Assembly (NCBI GenBank): GCA_035689345.1
Contig: DASSLR010000012.1
Location: 59,482 to 123,481 of the forward strand
Source of the DNA: CF-118 sp035689345
GTDB lineage: Bacteria; Chloroflexota; Dormibacteria; Dormibacterales; Dormibacteraceae
DNA: 64,000 bases
Direction of reading: 5' to 3'
A program made the translations under genes and the position numbers. Below are positions 1 through 7,860 of this stretch, piece by piece. Under the pieces are notes generated by a model, which saw only the letters and a program-made list of their open reading frames with translations, did not search any database and was not told where the DNA came from. Position 1 is the stretch's first letter. Each line of letters opens with the position of its first letter.

Positions 1-6
1 TTTCAT
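1..6 (-). CDS. Start of the next gene of the cytochrome b operon (partial, runs off the window)
   Basis: On the minus strand an ATG at 6-4 overlaps the TGA stop of the cytochrome b gene (ATGA). Only two codons are visible. In split cytochrome b operons the next gene often encodes the C-terminal (subunit IV) half of cytochrome b. That identity is inferred from context alone. Confidence 0.4.
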
Positions 7-680
7 GACGCCGCACCTCCTTCGGGGTCGATCGGCTTCACGACGCCGCGCGCCCGGACCAAGACGATGTGGACGACCACCAGGAACGTGACCGTGATCG
101 GCAGCAGCATCACGTGGAGGCCGTACATCTGGCCGAAGTTCAGAACGTTGAAGAACGCGCCGACGCCGACCGAGTTCATCGCGTCCTTGGCGTTGATGGC
201 GATGAACTGGGAGTCGAAGTTCTGCTGCGACAGGTAGCCGGTGAAGGCCGTGAGGATGCTCGATCCAAAGATGACGACGCCGATGATCCAGGTCGCGGCG
301 CGACCGTCGCGCCAGCCGGCCATGAAGTACTGGCCCCACAGGTGAAGGACCATGAAGAGGAAGAACATCTGCACCGACCAGAAGTGGAGGCTGTTGAAGA
401 AGCGGCCGAGGCCCGAGTCGTGCCACCACTGTGGGCCCATGAACGAGAGCACCACGCCGCTGATCACCACCCACACCAGCGCCGCGATGGTGATGACGCC
501 GAACACGTAGACCCACGAGCCGACGTAGTAGGGCTGGCGGTGGGGCAGCAGGTTGTCCATCGGGAGGACCCGGTCGACCCACCGCCGGGTGCGCAGCGTC
601 CAGCTGGCGTCGTCCACCTCGGCCGCGGCGGCGCCGTTGCCGCCGGCCTGGGGTTTGACCTTGGTGAGCTGGTCAGGCAT
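3..680 (-). CDS. petB: Cytochrome b, N-terminal (b6-type) subunit of a quinol oxidoreductase
   Basis: Membrane cytochrome b binding two b hemes, part of a bc- or b6f-type quinol:acceptor oxidoreductase. The 225-residue protein carries four membrane segments. The first heme-ligand pair is spaced His-X13-His (helix starting FFNSLHFW). The second, in GLHVMLL...VVVH, is spaced His-X14-His, the spacing of cytochrome b6 rather than mitochondrial cytochrome b. It stops before the subunit IV region, so cytochrome b is split here. I chose ATG at 680 because GGGAG lies 8-9 bases upstream; a GTG at 689 sits directly on that ribosome-binding site. It overlaps the small upstream ORF by 8 bases and the next gene by ATGA. 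Two DosR-like boxes lie upstream in the gap shared with the divergent stress gene. Confidence 0.9.
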   Translation of the reverse strand: MPDQLTKVKPQAGGNGAAAAEVDDASWTLRTRRWVDRVLPMDNLLPHRQPYYVGSWVYVFGVITIAALVWVVISGVVLSFMGPQWWHDSGLGRFFNSLHFWSVQMFFLFMVLHLWGQYFMAGWRDGRAATWIIGVVIFGSSILTAFTGYLSQQNFDSQFIAINAKDAMNSVGVGAFFNVLNFGQMYGLHVMLLPITVTFLVVVHIVLVRARGVVKPIDPEGGAAS

Positions 681-813
681 CGCGGTCACTCCCGTGCGGG
701 AACGGCGCCACGAGCGCCACCGCGAACACCACGAGCATCACCCCGATGACGATCAGGTTCGGATACGAGATGTGTATGAATCCCCAGTCGAAGTACTGCG
801 CAGGTGCGTCCAT
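673..813 (-). CDS. Small single-pass membrane protein (46 aa) leading the cytochrome b operon
   Basis: The ATG at 813 is preceded by AAGGAG, and the reading frame encodes 46 residues with one hydrophobic segment (NLIVIGVMLVVFAVALVAP) near the C-terminal half. It overlaps the cytochrome b start by 8 bases, so the two are probably translationally coupled. Small single-helix subunits accompany many cytochrome bc and oxidase complexes, so a role as an accessory subunit is plausible but unproven. The frame stays open further upstream to 1077, but that extension is arginine-rich and lacks a ribosome-binding site. I recognise no family. Confidence 0.7.
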   Translation of the reverse strand: MDAPAQYFDWGFIHISYPNLIVIGVMLVVFAVALVAPFPHGSDRDA

Positions 814-903
814 TCCTTGCTCCTTGTTGGCGTTGGTGTGCATTTCACAGGGCAACGCGAGCCCGCCACAGGGTCGGATGGCCCGTCCGGAGGGAGGCCG
901 ATG

Positions 904-917
904 GGCCCGGAAGTCCC
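904..917 (-). promoter_or_regulatory. DosR-like box, cytochrome b / stress-protein divergent region
   Basis: Read on the minus strand the site is GGGACTTCCGGGCC, close to the mycobacterial DosR (DevR) core GGGACNNNNGNCCC. It is about 90 bases upstream of the small membrane ORF that leads the cytochrome b operon. The match is seen in the sequence; binding is inferred from the DosR homologue encoded at 14646-15308. Confidence 0.55.
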
Positions 918-995
918 TTTTCCGCGCCCATTTTGCGCGCCTGTCGGGCGGTTTTGATGCGGAATCTGATGCGGCGCGAACGGCCCCCCTGCGGC

Positions 996-1009
996 GGGAC
1001 TTTCGGCCG
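996..1009 (+). promoter_or_regulatory. DosR-like box upstream of universal stress gene
   Basis: GGGACTTTCGGCCG differs at one base from the best site in the window (GGGACTTTCGGCCC, 8512-8525). It is centred about 67 bases upstream of the ATG at 1070, a usual position for an activator site with a short leader. Confidence 0.6.
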
Positions 1010-1069
1010 TCGCGGCAATCGGGGAAGGCGGCCAGGCTGAGCTCAGCGAAATGTTCGAGGTGAGTTGAG

Positions 1070-1540
1070 ATGTTCAAGCGCGTTCTGGTCGCGATCGACG
1101 GTTCTGATTACTCCAAGAAGGCTCTGCCCGTGGCCATCGAGGTCGCCCGCAAGTTCGAAGGCGAGCTGTTCGTGCTGCACGTCGCCGAGCACGACCGCGG
1201 CCGGGCGGCGGCCTTCACGCTGGAGACCCCTGCGGAGGCCACCCGCCTGGTGGCGGACGCGGTGGCGCAGGCTCGCGAGGCCGGGCTGGTAGCGCACGGC
1301 TCGCTCGTCGACAAGGCGGCCGGCCATGTGCCCCAGGCCATCACGGAAGCCGCCGCAGCGCAGCAGATCGACCTGATCGTGATGGGCTCGCGCGGGCTGT
1401 CCGACGCGCAGGGATTCCTGGTCGGCAGCGTCACGCACAAGGTCATCCAGACGGTCGAGATCCCGGTCCTGGTGACGCGGGGCGGAGCGGCGGTGAAGAA
1501 AGCGACCGCGGCCGAGCTTTCGGCCGTCGGTCAGGGATGA
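1070..1540 (+). CDS. Universal stress protein, single UspA domain
   Basis: A 156-residue cytoplasmic UspA-fold protein. The N-terminal strand (RVLVAIDGSD) carries the nucleotide-contacting Asp. The C-terminal ATP-binding loop follows the G-2x-G-9x-G-S pattern (MGSRGLSDAQGFLVGSV), so it probably binds ATP. The ribosome-binding site is GAGGTGAG, 7-8 bases before the ATG. It is divergent from the cytochrome b operon and follows a DosR-like box. USPs are the most numerous family in the mycobacterial DosR regulon. The last 15 residues are an Ala/Lys-rich tail beyond the domain. Confidence 0.92.
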   Translation: MFKRVLVAIDGSDYSKKALPVAIEVARKFEGELFVLHVAEHDRGRAAAFTLETPAEATRLVADAVAQAREAGLVAHGSLVDKAAGHVPQAITEAAAAQQIDLIVMGSRGLSDAQGFLVGSVTHKVIQTVEIPVLVTRGGAAVKKATAAELSAVGQG

Positions 1541-1555
1541 CAGAAGGAGGACGCC

Positions 1556-1681
1556 ATGTGGGGAGGATTCGTCATCGTCGTCCTGGTGAGCCTCGTCGTG
1601 CTCTCGCCGGTCATATGGTTCGTCTGGTGGATGCTCGACGATCTCGCCAACGCCGGAGCACGGCCGCACCGCGTCGCTTAG
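1556..1681 (+). CDS. Small single-pass membrane protein (41 aa)
   Basis: A 41-codon gene with an ideal ribosome-binding site (AAGGAGGACGCC before the ATG), 15 bases after the stress-protein stop. Residues 5-25 form one hydrophobic helix rich in Val, Leu and Trp (FVIVVLVSLVVLSPVIWFVW), followed by a short charged tail. It probably belongs to the stress-protein transcript. It is read in a different frame from the overlapping start of the GGDEF gene and is easily missed by length cut-offs. Function is unknown; a small stress-induced membrane peptide is the simplest reading. Confidence 0.7.
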   Translation: MWGGFVIVVLVSLVVLSPVIWFVWWMLDDLANAGARPHRVA

Positions 1682-2583
1682 AGCGCCCGCCCGAGCGTGA
1701 GCCGGGCGCGGACACAAGCGTGCTCGAAGCGGTGCCGGACGGCGTGCTGCTGTGCGACGCGCGCGGCCGCATCGAATACGCGAACCGGCGCCTGGCACAG
1801 CTGACCGGCTACACGTCGGCGGAGCTCACCGGCGCCGACGTCGAGATGCTCGTGCCGGAAGGGGTGCGGGGCCGTCACCGCGAGGACCGCCGGCACTATC
1901 AGCTCCGCCCGCGGCCGCGCCCGATGGGCACGGTCGAGAACGACTTTCGGGTCCGGCGCAAGGACGGAACCTCGTTCTCCGCGGACATCGCGCTGGGGCC
2001 GGTGGGCGGAGCACGCGGCCGGCAGGTGATGGCGGTGGTGCGCGACATCACGGCGCGCAAAGAGCTGGAGGCCGAGCTCGCGCATCTCGCGCTGCACGAC
2101 CCACTCACCGGTCTTGCCAACCGCACGCTCTTTTTCGACCGCCTGCACCAGGCCATGCGCCAGGCTCGCCGCGACCGCAAGCAGGTCGGCCTGGTCATGC
2201 TCGACCTCGATCACTTCAAGGACGTCAACGACGCCTTCGGCCATCAGACGGGCGACGAGGTGCTGCGACGGCTGGCCGTCAGGCTGCGCGCGGGCCTCCG
2301 CAGCACCGACACCGTCGCCCGGCTGGGCGGCGACGAGTTCGCATGGGTGCTCCCGAACATCGGCGGCCGCCAGGCGGCGATGGTGATGATGGTCAAGCTG
2401 CTGCGCGCCGTGCCATCTCGGGTCACGGTCGGGCGCCGGCCGATCGAGGTGGGAGTCTCGGCCGGGCTTGCGCTGTTCCCCGACGACGGTGACGACGTCG
2501 ACACACTGATGCGCGTGGCGGACGTCGAGCTGTACGCCGCCAAGCGCCATGCCCCCACGAAAGACGCAAGAACGGCATATTGA
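1615..2583 (+). CDS. PAS-GGDEF diguanylate cyclase
   Basis: A soluble sensor-effector predicted to make cyclic di-GMP from GTP. A PAS domain (from VLEAVPDGVLLCDARG, ending near VVRDITARKELE) is joined by a short helix to a GGDEF domain. The active-site motif is intact (RLGGDEF). An RSTD sequence five residues before it matches the RxxD inhibitory I-site, so product inhibition is likely. The start is uncertain: ATG 1615 gives an Arg-rich leader overlapping the small membrane ORF, while GTG 1720 starts just before the PAS domain. Neither has a good ribosome-binding site. It overlaps the next gene by 35 bases. No EAL partner is visible in the window. Confidence 0.85.
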   Translation: MVRLVDARRSRQRRSTAAPRRLERPPEREPGADTSVLEAVPDGVLLCDARGRIEYANRRLAQLTGYTSAELTGADVEMLVPEGVRGRHREDRRHYQLRPRPRPMGTVENDFRVRRKDGTSFSADIALGPVGGARGRQVMAVVRDITARKELEAELAHLALHDPLTGLANRTLFFDRLHQAMRQARRDRKQVGLVMLDLDHFKDVNDAFGHQTGDEVLRRLAVRLRAGLRSTDTVARLGGDEFAWVLPNIGGRQAAMVMMVKLLRAVPSRVTVGRRPIEVGVSAGLALFPDDGDDVDTLMRVADVELYAAKRHAPTKDARTAY

Positions 2584-5287
2584 CGCGGTGGCGGCGACCT
2601 ATCCCGCGTACCGCGAGGCGACCGTGGTCCTTCGAGACGGCTCCACGGTCTCCGTCCGGCCGGTCAGGCCGGACGACCGAGACGCGATAGCTCGTTTCTT
2701 CGCGTCGCTCTCGCTCGAGTCACGCGTCTTCCGCTTCTTCGCCGCGGTCGCCAACGCGGACGCCCTGGCCGCGAACATGGCTCAGGTCGACTACCGGACC
2801 CGCATGGGCATCGTCGCCCTGGCCGGACCTGACGACGCGATCGTCGGCCATGCCATGTACGTGGAGACCGAGCCGCGCAAGGCCGAGCTCGCGCTGGCGA
2901 TCGCCGACGAGTTCCAGGGCCGCGGCCTCGGCACCATCCTGCTCGGTCAGCTTGCCGAGGCGGCGGCAGCCTCGGGCTTCGACGTGCTCGAGGCGATCGT
3001 GAAGCCGGAGAACCACCGCATGCTCGCCATGCTCCGCGAAAGTGGCTTTCCGGTTTCCGCCCGCTCCGAGCCGGGCGAGGTGCACGCCGAGATTCCGACA
3101 GCGCTGACGGCGGAGGGCCTGCGCGCCTTCGAGGACCGCGAGCGCCTGGCGGCGGTGGCCGCCGTGACCCATCTTCTGTCACCTCGATCCCTGGCCGTGA
3201 TCGGCGCGTCGAGGCAGCGCGGCACCATCGGCGCCGAGCTGCTCCGCAACGTCCTCGCCATGCGCTTCAACGGTCCGGTCTATCCCGTCAACCCCGCGGC
3301 CGACACCGTCGAAGGGGTGAAGGCTTTTGCCTCGATCCTCGACATACCAGGCGAGGTCGACCTGGCTCTGGTCACAGTGCCGGCGGCGGTCGTGCCCGAG
3401 GTGGCGCGGCAGTGCGCCGACAAGGGCGTGCGCGCGATGGTGGTCATCTCCGCGGGCTTCGCCGAATCCGGCGCCGTTGGTGCCGAGCTGCAGCGCGAGC
3501 TCGTCGACATATGCCGCCACGCCGGCATGCGCCTGGTCGGACCCAACTGCATGGGCATCATCAACACGGCGCCGGAGGTGAGTCTCGACGCCACCTTTGC
3601 GCCGGACAGGCCGGTCCGCGGCGACATCGGCTTCCTGTCCCAGAGCGGCGGCCTGGGTATCGCGGTGATGGCGCACGCGCAGGCGCTTGGCTCGGGCATC
3701 TCCTCGTTCGTGTCGGTCGGCAACAAGGCGGACCTTTCCGGCAACGACTTCCTGCAGTACTGGGAAGCCGACCGCGAGACGCGCCTCATCATGCTGTACC
3801 TCGAGTCGTTCGGGAATCCGCGCAAGTTCGCGCGCATCGCGCGGCGCGTGAGCCGCTCCAAGCCGATCCTGGCGGTCAAAGGCGGACGAAGCGTGGCCGG
3901 CAGCCGCGCGACCTCGTCGCACACGGGCGCCCTGCTGTCTGCTTCCGACATCACTGTTGACGCGCTGTTCCAGCAAGCCGGCGTGATCCGCACGGACACC
4001 CTTGCCGAGCTGTTCAACGCCGCGCTGTTGCTCGGCAGCCAGCCCGTGCCTGCCGGCAACAGGGTCGCGATCGTGACCAACGCCGGAGGGCCGGCCATCC
4101 TCTGCGCGGACGCGTGCGAGGCCGCCGGGCTCGCGGTGCCGCGGCTGCCGGAATCGGTGGCCCACGATCTCGCCGCGTTTCTGCCCGCGGCGGCCTCGAC
4201 GGCCAATCCGGTGGACATGCTGGCCGCGGCGACCGGGGACGACTACCGGCGCGCGATCGAGATCGTGGCCGGGCACCCGGACATCGACTCCGTGATCGTC
4301 ATCTTCACCCCGCCGCTGGTGACCCGCGCGGTCGAGGTCGTGCGGGCTGTGCACCGCGCCGCGCGCAGGCTGCCGCGACCCATACCGATCCTCGGCGTGT
4401 TCATGTCTCGCCAGAGCTCGCCGCGCCTCATGCGCTTGGGCTCGTCCACGTTCCCGCACTACCCGTTCCCCGAGGACGCCGCCCGCGCCCTCAGCATGGC
4501 CGCGCGATACGGAGCCTGGCGCGCGACGCCCGAGGAACCTGTGACAGTTCCGCCAGGGCTCGATCACGACCGGGCCGCGGCGGCGATCGCAACCGCGCTC
4601 GCCCGCGACGCGGGGTGGATGGAGCCGGACGCCGTGCGCGAACTGCTTTCGTGCTACGGGATCCCGTTCGTGGACACGGCCGGCGCACCGTCACCGCATG
4701 AAGCGGGTCAGGCGGCGGCGAAGATCGGGTCGGACGTCGCTCTCAAGGCGGTCGTACCGGGTCTGCTGCACAAGTCAGACGCCGGCGCGGTCGCGCTGCG
4801 GCTGCGCGGAGCTCACGCGGTCGAGGTCGCGGCCTCCAAGATGAAGGCGCGGCTCGAAGCGGCCGGCCGTCAGGTGACGGGCTTCCAGGTCCAGCGGATG
4901 GCGACCGGCGGCGTGGAGATGCTGGTCGGCGTCGTCCAGGACCAGCACTTCGGCCCGGTGCTCGCGTGCGGTGCGGGCGGCACCGCGACCGAGCTCGTCA
5001 AGGACGTGGCCGTGCGCATCACGCCGATCACCGCGGGCGAGGCGTCGCGCATGGTGCGCTCGCTCAAGACGTTCCCGCTTCTCGATGGCTATCGCGGCGC
5101 GCCCAAAGCGGATACGGCTGCGCTGGAGGACGTGCTGCTCCGCGTGAGCGCGATGGTCGAGGCTCACCCCGAGGTCGCGGAGATGGACCTCAACCCTCTG
5201 ATCGTCGGCGTGGACGGCGCGCTCGTGGTCGACGCTCGGGTGCGTCTGGAGCAGGGGGCGCCGAGGAGGCCGCTGGGCGCGCGCTAG
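2549..5287 (+). CDS. GNAT acetyltransferase fused to NDP-forming acyl-CoA synthetase (Pat/ACD type)
   Basis: A 912-residue fusion. Residues about 25-170 are a GNAT domain (RPVRPDDRDAIARFF; acetyl-CoA loop near EFQGRGLGTILL). From about 205 come the CoA-binding Rossmann domain (SLAVIGASRQRGTIG), the succinyl-CoA-synthetase-like flavodoxin domains with the probable phosphohistidine site (SSHTGALL), and from about 700 an ATP-grasp domain. The family includes protein-lysine acetyltransferases (Pat/YfiQ) and ADP-forming acetyl-CoA synthetases. Here the GNAT is N-terminal, the reverse of enteric PatZ. It probably acetylates metabolic enzymes or interconverts acyl-CoA and acid. Its stop codon overlaps that of the convergent CBS gene by three bases. 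Confidence 0.88.
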   Translation: MPPRKTQERHIDAVAATYPAYREATVVLRDGSTVSVRPVRPDDRDAIARFFASLSLESRVFRFFAAVANADALAANMAQVDYRTRMGIVALAGPDDAIVGHAMYVETEPRKAELALAIADEFQGRGLGTILLGQLAEAAAASGFDVLEAIVKPENHRMLAMLRESGFPVSARSEPGEVHAEIPTALTAEGLRAFEDRERLAAVAAVTHLLSPRSLAVIGASRQRGTIGAELLRNVLAMRFNGPVYPVNPAADTVEGVKAFASILDIPGEVDLALVTVPAAVVPEVARQCADKGVRAMVVISAGFAESGAVGAELQRELVDICRHAGMRLVGPNCMGIINTAPEVSLDATFAPDRPVRGDIGFLSQSGGLGIAVMAHAQALGSGISSFVSVGNKADLSGNDFLQYWEADRETRLIMLYLESFGNPRKFARIARRVSRSKPILAVKGGRSVAGSRATSSHTGALLSASDITVDALFQQAGVIRTDTLAELFNAALLLGSQPVPAGNRVAIVTNAGGPAILCADACEAAGLAVPRLPESVAHDLAAFLPAAASTANPVDMLAAATGDDYRRAIEIVAGHPDIDSVIVIFTPPLVTRAVEVVRAVHRAARRLPRPIPILGVFMSRQSSPRLMRLGSSTFPHYPFPEDAARALSMAARYGAWRATPEEPVTVPPGLDHDRAAAAIATALARDAGWMEPDAVRELLSCYGIPFVDTAGAPSPHEAGQAAAKIGSDVALKAVVPGLLHKSDAGAVALRLRGAHAVEVAASKMKARLEAAGRQVTGFQVQRMATGGVEMLVGVVQDQHFGPVLACGAGGTATELVKDVAVRITPITAGEASRMVRSLKTFPLLDGYRGAPKADTAALEDVLLRVSAMVEAHPEVAEMDLNPLIVGVDGALVVDARVRLEQGAPRRPLGAR

Positions 5288-5913
5288 CGGGCGCTGACCG
5301 CCGCCGGCTCCTGCGCGGTGCTCGTGGCGGCCGGCCGCATGTGGTTCTCGACGCCGACGACTCCCGGTACCGCGGCCACGAGCCGCAGCAGGAGCCCCGT
5401 CAGCGCTCCGCTCTCCACCTCTCCGTCGAGCCTCACCACGCCGTCGGCGACTTCCACCTGCACGCGACCACGGCCCAGTAGCGGGAGCTCGTTGAGCAGG
5501 CCGTTGGCGATCTCCTTGCGGATCGATTCGTCGCTGCGCAGGAACACCCGCAGCAGGTCACCGCGGCTGACCACGCCGACGACCCGGCCGGCGCCGTCGA
5601 CCACCGGCAGCCTCTTGACGTGGCGTTCGAGCATCAGGCGCGCGGCGGCCCCGACCGAGGCGCTCGCATCGACCGTCACGACCTCGCGCGTCATCACGTC
5701 CGCGGCCGTGGGCGGCGCGCCGGCGCCGTTCTGCTGCAGGCGGGCCAGCAGGTCGGCTTCGGTGATTACGCCGGCCACCCCGCCGTCGTCACGAATGACG
5801 GGCATGCCGCTCACACCCTGGATCCGCATGATGTCCACGCACTTCTTGAAGGACGTGGTCGGTGTAACCGTGACCGCCGGCTGGGACATGACGTCCCGGA
5901 CTGTCCAGGTCAT
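5284..5913 (-). CDS. CBS-pair and BON domain protein
   Basis: A 209-residue protein with two CBS motifs (DVMSQPAVTVTP and DVMTREVVTVDA) followed by a BON domain (VQVEVADGVVRLDGEVES). CBS pairs bind adenosyl ligands; BON domains are usually membrane- or ligand-associated. Its ATG overlaps the stop of the upstream P-type ATPase (ATGA, 5910-5913), so it is coupled to that pump. Single-pair CBS proteins are members of the mycobacterial DosR regulon (Hrp1), but the BON fusion here is different. A longer upstream open frame lies inside the ATPase gene and is a shadow. GAGAG and GGAGG motifs lie before the ATG. Confidence 0.85.
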   Translation of the reverse strand: MTWTVRDVMSQPAVTVTPTTSFKKCVDIMRIQGVSGMPVIRDDGGVAGVITEADLLARLQQNGAGAPPTAADVMTREVVTVDASASVGAAARLMLERHVKRLPVVDGAGRVVGVVSRGDLLRVFLRSDESIRKEIANGLLNELPLLGRGRVQVEVADGVVRLDGEVESGALTGLLLRLVAAVPGVVGVENHMRPAATSTAQEPAAVSAR

Positions 5914-7856
5914 GCGCTTCTCTCTGCCTCCACGGTGCCCTCGACGCCGGCCGCGGGCGAGGGCCGTTCGGCCCCCTCGTCCGAGGACCGCGATGCCGGT
6001 GCCAGGCCTGCCGAGCCCAGCGCCCGCAGCGCGTTGAGCACGACCGCCACGTCGATGGCCTCCTGAAAGATCGCACCGGCCACCGGCGGCAACCACCCGA
6101 TCGTGGCCAGCAGCATGCCCGCGCCTGACAGCGTCATCCCGGCGACCACGCTCTGGACGGCGATCGCGCGCGCGTTGCGCGCGATGCGGATGGCGTCGGC
6201 CATCCGGTCGAGGCGATCGACCATGATCACGGCGTCTGCGGCCTCGGACGAGGCGGTTGCTCCGCGGGCTCCCATCGCCACGCCCACGTCTGCCGCGGCG
6301 AGCGCCGGCGCGTCGTTGACACCGTCGCCCACCATCACCGTGACGGCGCGCGCACGCTCGTCGAGCACGGCCTGCACCTTCTCGGCGGGCGTCCTCTCGG
6401 AGATGACGGCGTCGGCGCCGACCGCCGCGCCGACGGTCTCGGCCACGTCCCGCCGGTCGCCGGTGAGGATCACCACGCGTTCGATGCCGGCCTCGCGCAG
6501 CCCGCGCAGGGCGGTGGGAGTGTCGGCGCGGATCGGGTCTTCCATCACCAGCACGCCGGCGATGTGCCCGTCGACGGCGACGTACACGGTGGACAGCCCC
6601 TCCATCGTGGCCCGCCGGCGCATCGCCGCGATGGCCTCGGGAAGGGGCCTTCCCCTGGCCAGCCATCGCGCCTTGCCAACCGCGACATGGCGCCCGGCGA
6701 CCAGCCCCTCGATGCCGTGACCCGCGGTCTCGTGCACCTCGCGCGGGAAGTCGAGGCTCTGCTGCCGGCGGCGCGCGGCGTCCACGATCCCGGCGGCGAA
6801 GACGTGCGGCGACACCTGGTCCAGCGACGCCGCGAGCCGCAGCACCTCGTCCGGCGCGATGCTCGCGAATGCTTCGACGCTCGTCACCCGCGGCGTGCCC
6901 GCGGTGAGGGTGCCGGTCTTGTCGAAGACGAGGGTTCGCGCCCGGGCAAGCGTTTCGAGCGCCGCGCCGCCCTTGACGATGACGCCCCGGCTGGCCGCTC
7001 GCGAGATTCCGGCCACGATCGCGACGGGCGCCGCCAGGATCAGTGGGCATGGCGTTGCGACCACGAGCACCGCCAGTGCGCGGACGGGGTCGCCGGAGAT
7101 GATCCATGCCAGCGCGGCGAGCCCCAGCGTGAGCGGCAGAAACGCAAGCGCGTATCGATCGGCGAGGCGCACGAAGCGCGCCTTCGAGGCCTGTGCCTCT
7201 CGCACCAGCCGGACGATGCCCGCGTACGTGCTCTCCTCGGAGGTCGCGATCGCGTGGATGTCGAACGGCGACCCGGCGTTGACGGCCCCGCTGCGCACCT
7301 GGTCGCCGGCGCCGCGTTCCACCGGCCGGGACTCGCCGGTGATCGTGGATTCGTCGAGGACGGCCACACCCGCGGCGACGACGCCGTCCACAGGCACCGT
7401 CTCGCCCGGCTTGACCAGGAGCAGGTCACCCTTCCGCACGGCGGAGATGTCGGGCGACGCGAGCTCGCCATCCTCGTAGCGATGAACCACTCGCGGCGCG
7501 CGCGAGAGCAGCGAGGTCAGCTCGCGCCTGGCGCGAGTCGTGGCGTAGCCTTCCAGGGCCTGTCCGCCCGACAGCATCAGGCCGATGACCGCGCCCGCGA
7601 GGTACTGATCGAGGGCCAGCGATCCGAACATCGCGAGCAGCGCGATGAGGTCCACGCCCGTCCGGCCGCGGACCATGTCGCGGATGACCGTGATGCCAAG
7701 CGGGATCAGGGCGAGCGTGACGGCCAGCGCCCACGTGAGATCGGCGAGGTCGAGCTGGCCCGCAAGCCAGAACGCACCGCCGCCCGCCACCAGGACCAGG
7801 ACGGTGACGAGGATGACGGCCGAGCGACGACCCGGCGCCGGCTGCCCGTTCTCCAT
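5910..7856 (-). CDS. P1B-type heavy-metal-translocating ATPase, no N-terminal metal-binding domain
   Basis: A 648-residue inner-membrane cation pump. Visible elements are the actuator loop (ESTITGESRPVE), the metal-site helix motif TPCPL in place of the usual CPC, the phosphorylation site DKTGTLT and the hinge GDGVNDAPAL. No CxxC domain precedes the first helix. The His-Pro pair typical of P1B nucleotide domains appears as SPHVFA, so the Pro is lacking. The TPC helix motif makes the transported ion hard to predict. It lies between two CBS-BON genes (4 bases after one, overlapping the next), forming a three-gene operon downstream of a strong DosR-like box. Mycobacterial DosR regulons also contain a P-type ATPase (CtpF), but of another subtype. 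Confidence 0.9.
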   Translation of the reverse strand: MENGQPAPGRRSAVILVTVLVLVAGGGAFWLAGQLDLADLTWALAVTLALIPLGITVIRDMVRGRTGVDLIALLAMFGSLALDQYLAGAVIGLMLSGGQALEGYATTRARRELTSLLSRAPRVVHRYEDGELASPDISAVRKGDLLLVKPGETVPVDGVVAAGVAVLDESTITGESRPVERGAGDQVRSGAVNAGSPFDIHAIATSEESTYAGIVRLVREAQASKARFVRLADRYALAFLPLTLGLAALAWIISGDPVRALAVLVVATPCPLILAAPVAIVAGISRAASRGVIVKGGAALETLARARTLVFDKTGTLTAGTPRVTSVEAFASIAPDEVLRLAASLDQVSPHVFAAGIVDAARRRQQSLDFPREVHETAGHGIEGLVAGRHVAVGKARWLARGRPLPEAIAAMRRRATMEGLSTVYVAVDGHIAGVLVMEDPIRADTPTALRGLREAGIERVVILTGDRRDVAETVGAAVGADAVISERTPAEKVQAVLDERARAVTVMVGDGVNDAPALAAADVGVAMGARGATASSEAADAVIMVDRLDRMADAIRIARNARAIAVQSVVAGMTLSGAGMLLATIGWLPPVAGAIFQEAIDVAVVLNALRALGSAGLAPASRSSDEGAERPSPAAGVEGTVEAERSA

Positions 7857-7860
7857 CGGC

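Noticed and set aside
814..1077. N-terminal extension of the 46-residue membrane protein
   Set aside because: It crosses the regulatory boxes, is Arg-rich and lacks a ribosome-binding site; ATG 813 has AAGGAG.
3179..4567. 462-codon minus-strand frame
   Set aside because: Antisense to the GNAT/ACD fusion, His/Arg-rich, with no family pattern.
5914..7107. Upstream extension that would make a 607-residue CBS protein
   Set aside because: The extension is an alternate frame of the P-type ATPase and is an Arg/Gly-rich shadow. The CBS protein starts at 5913.
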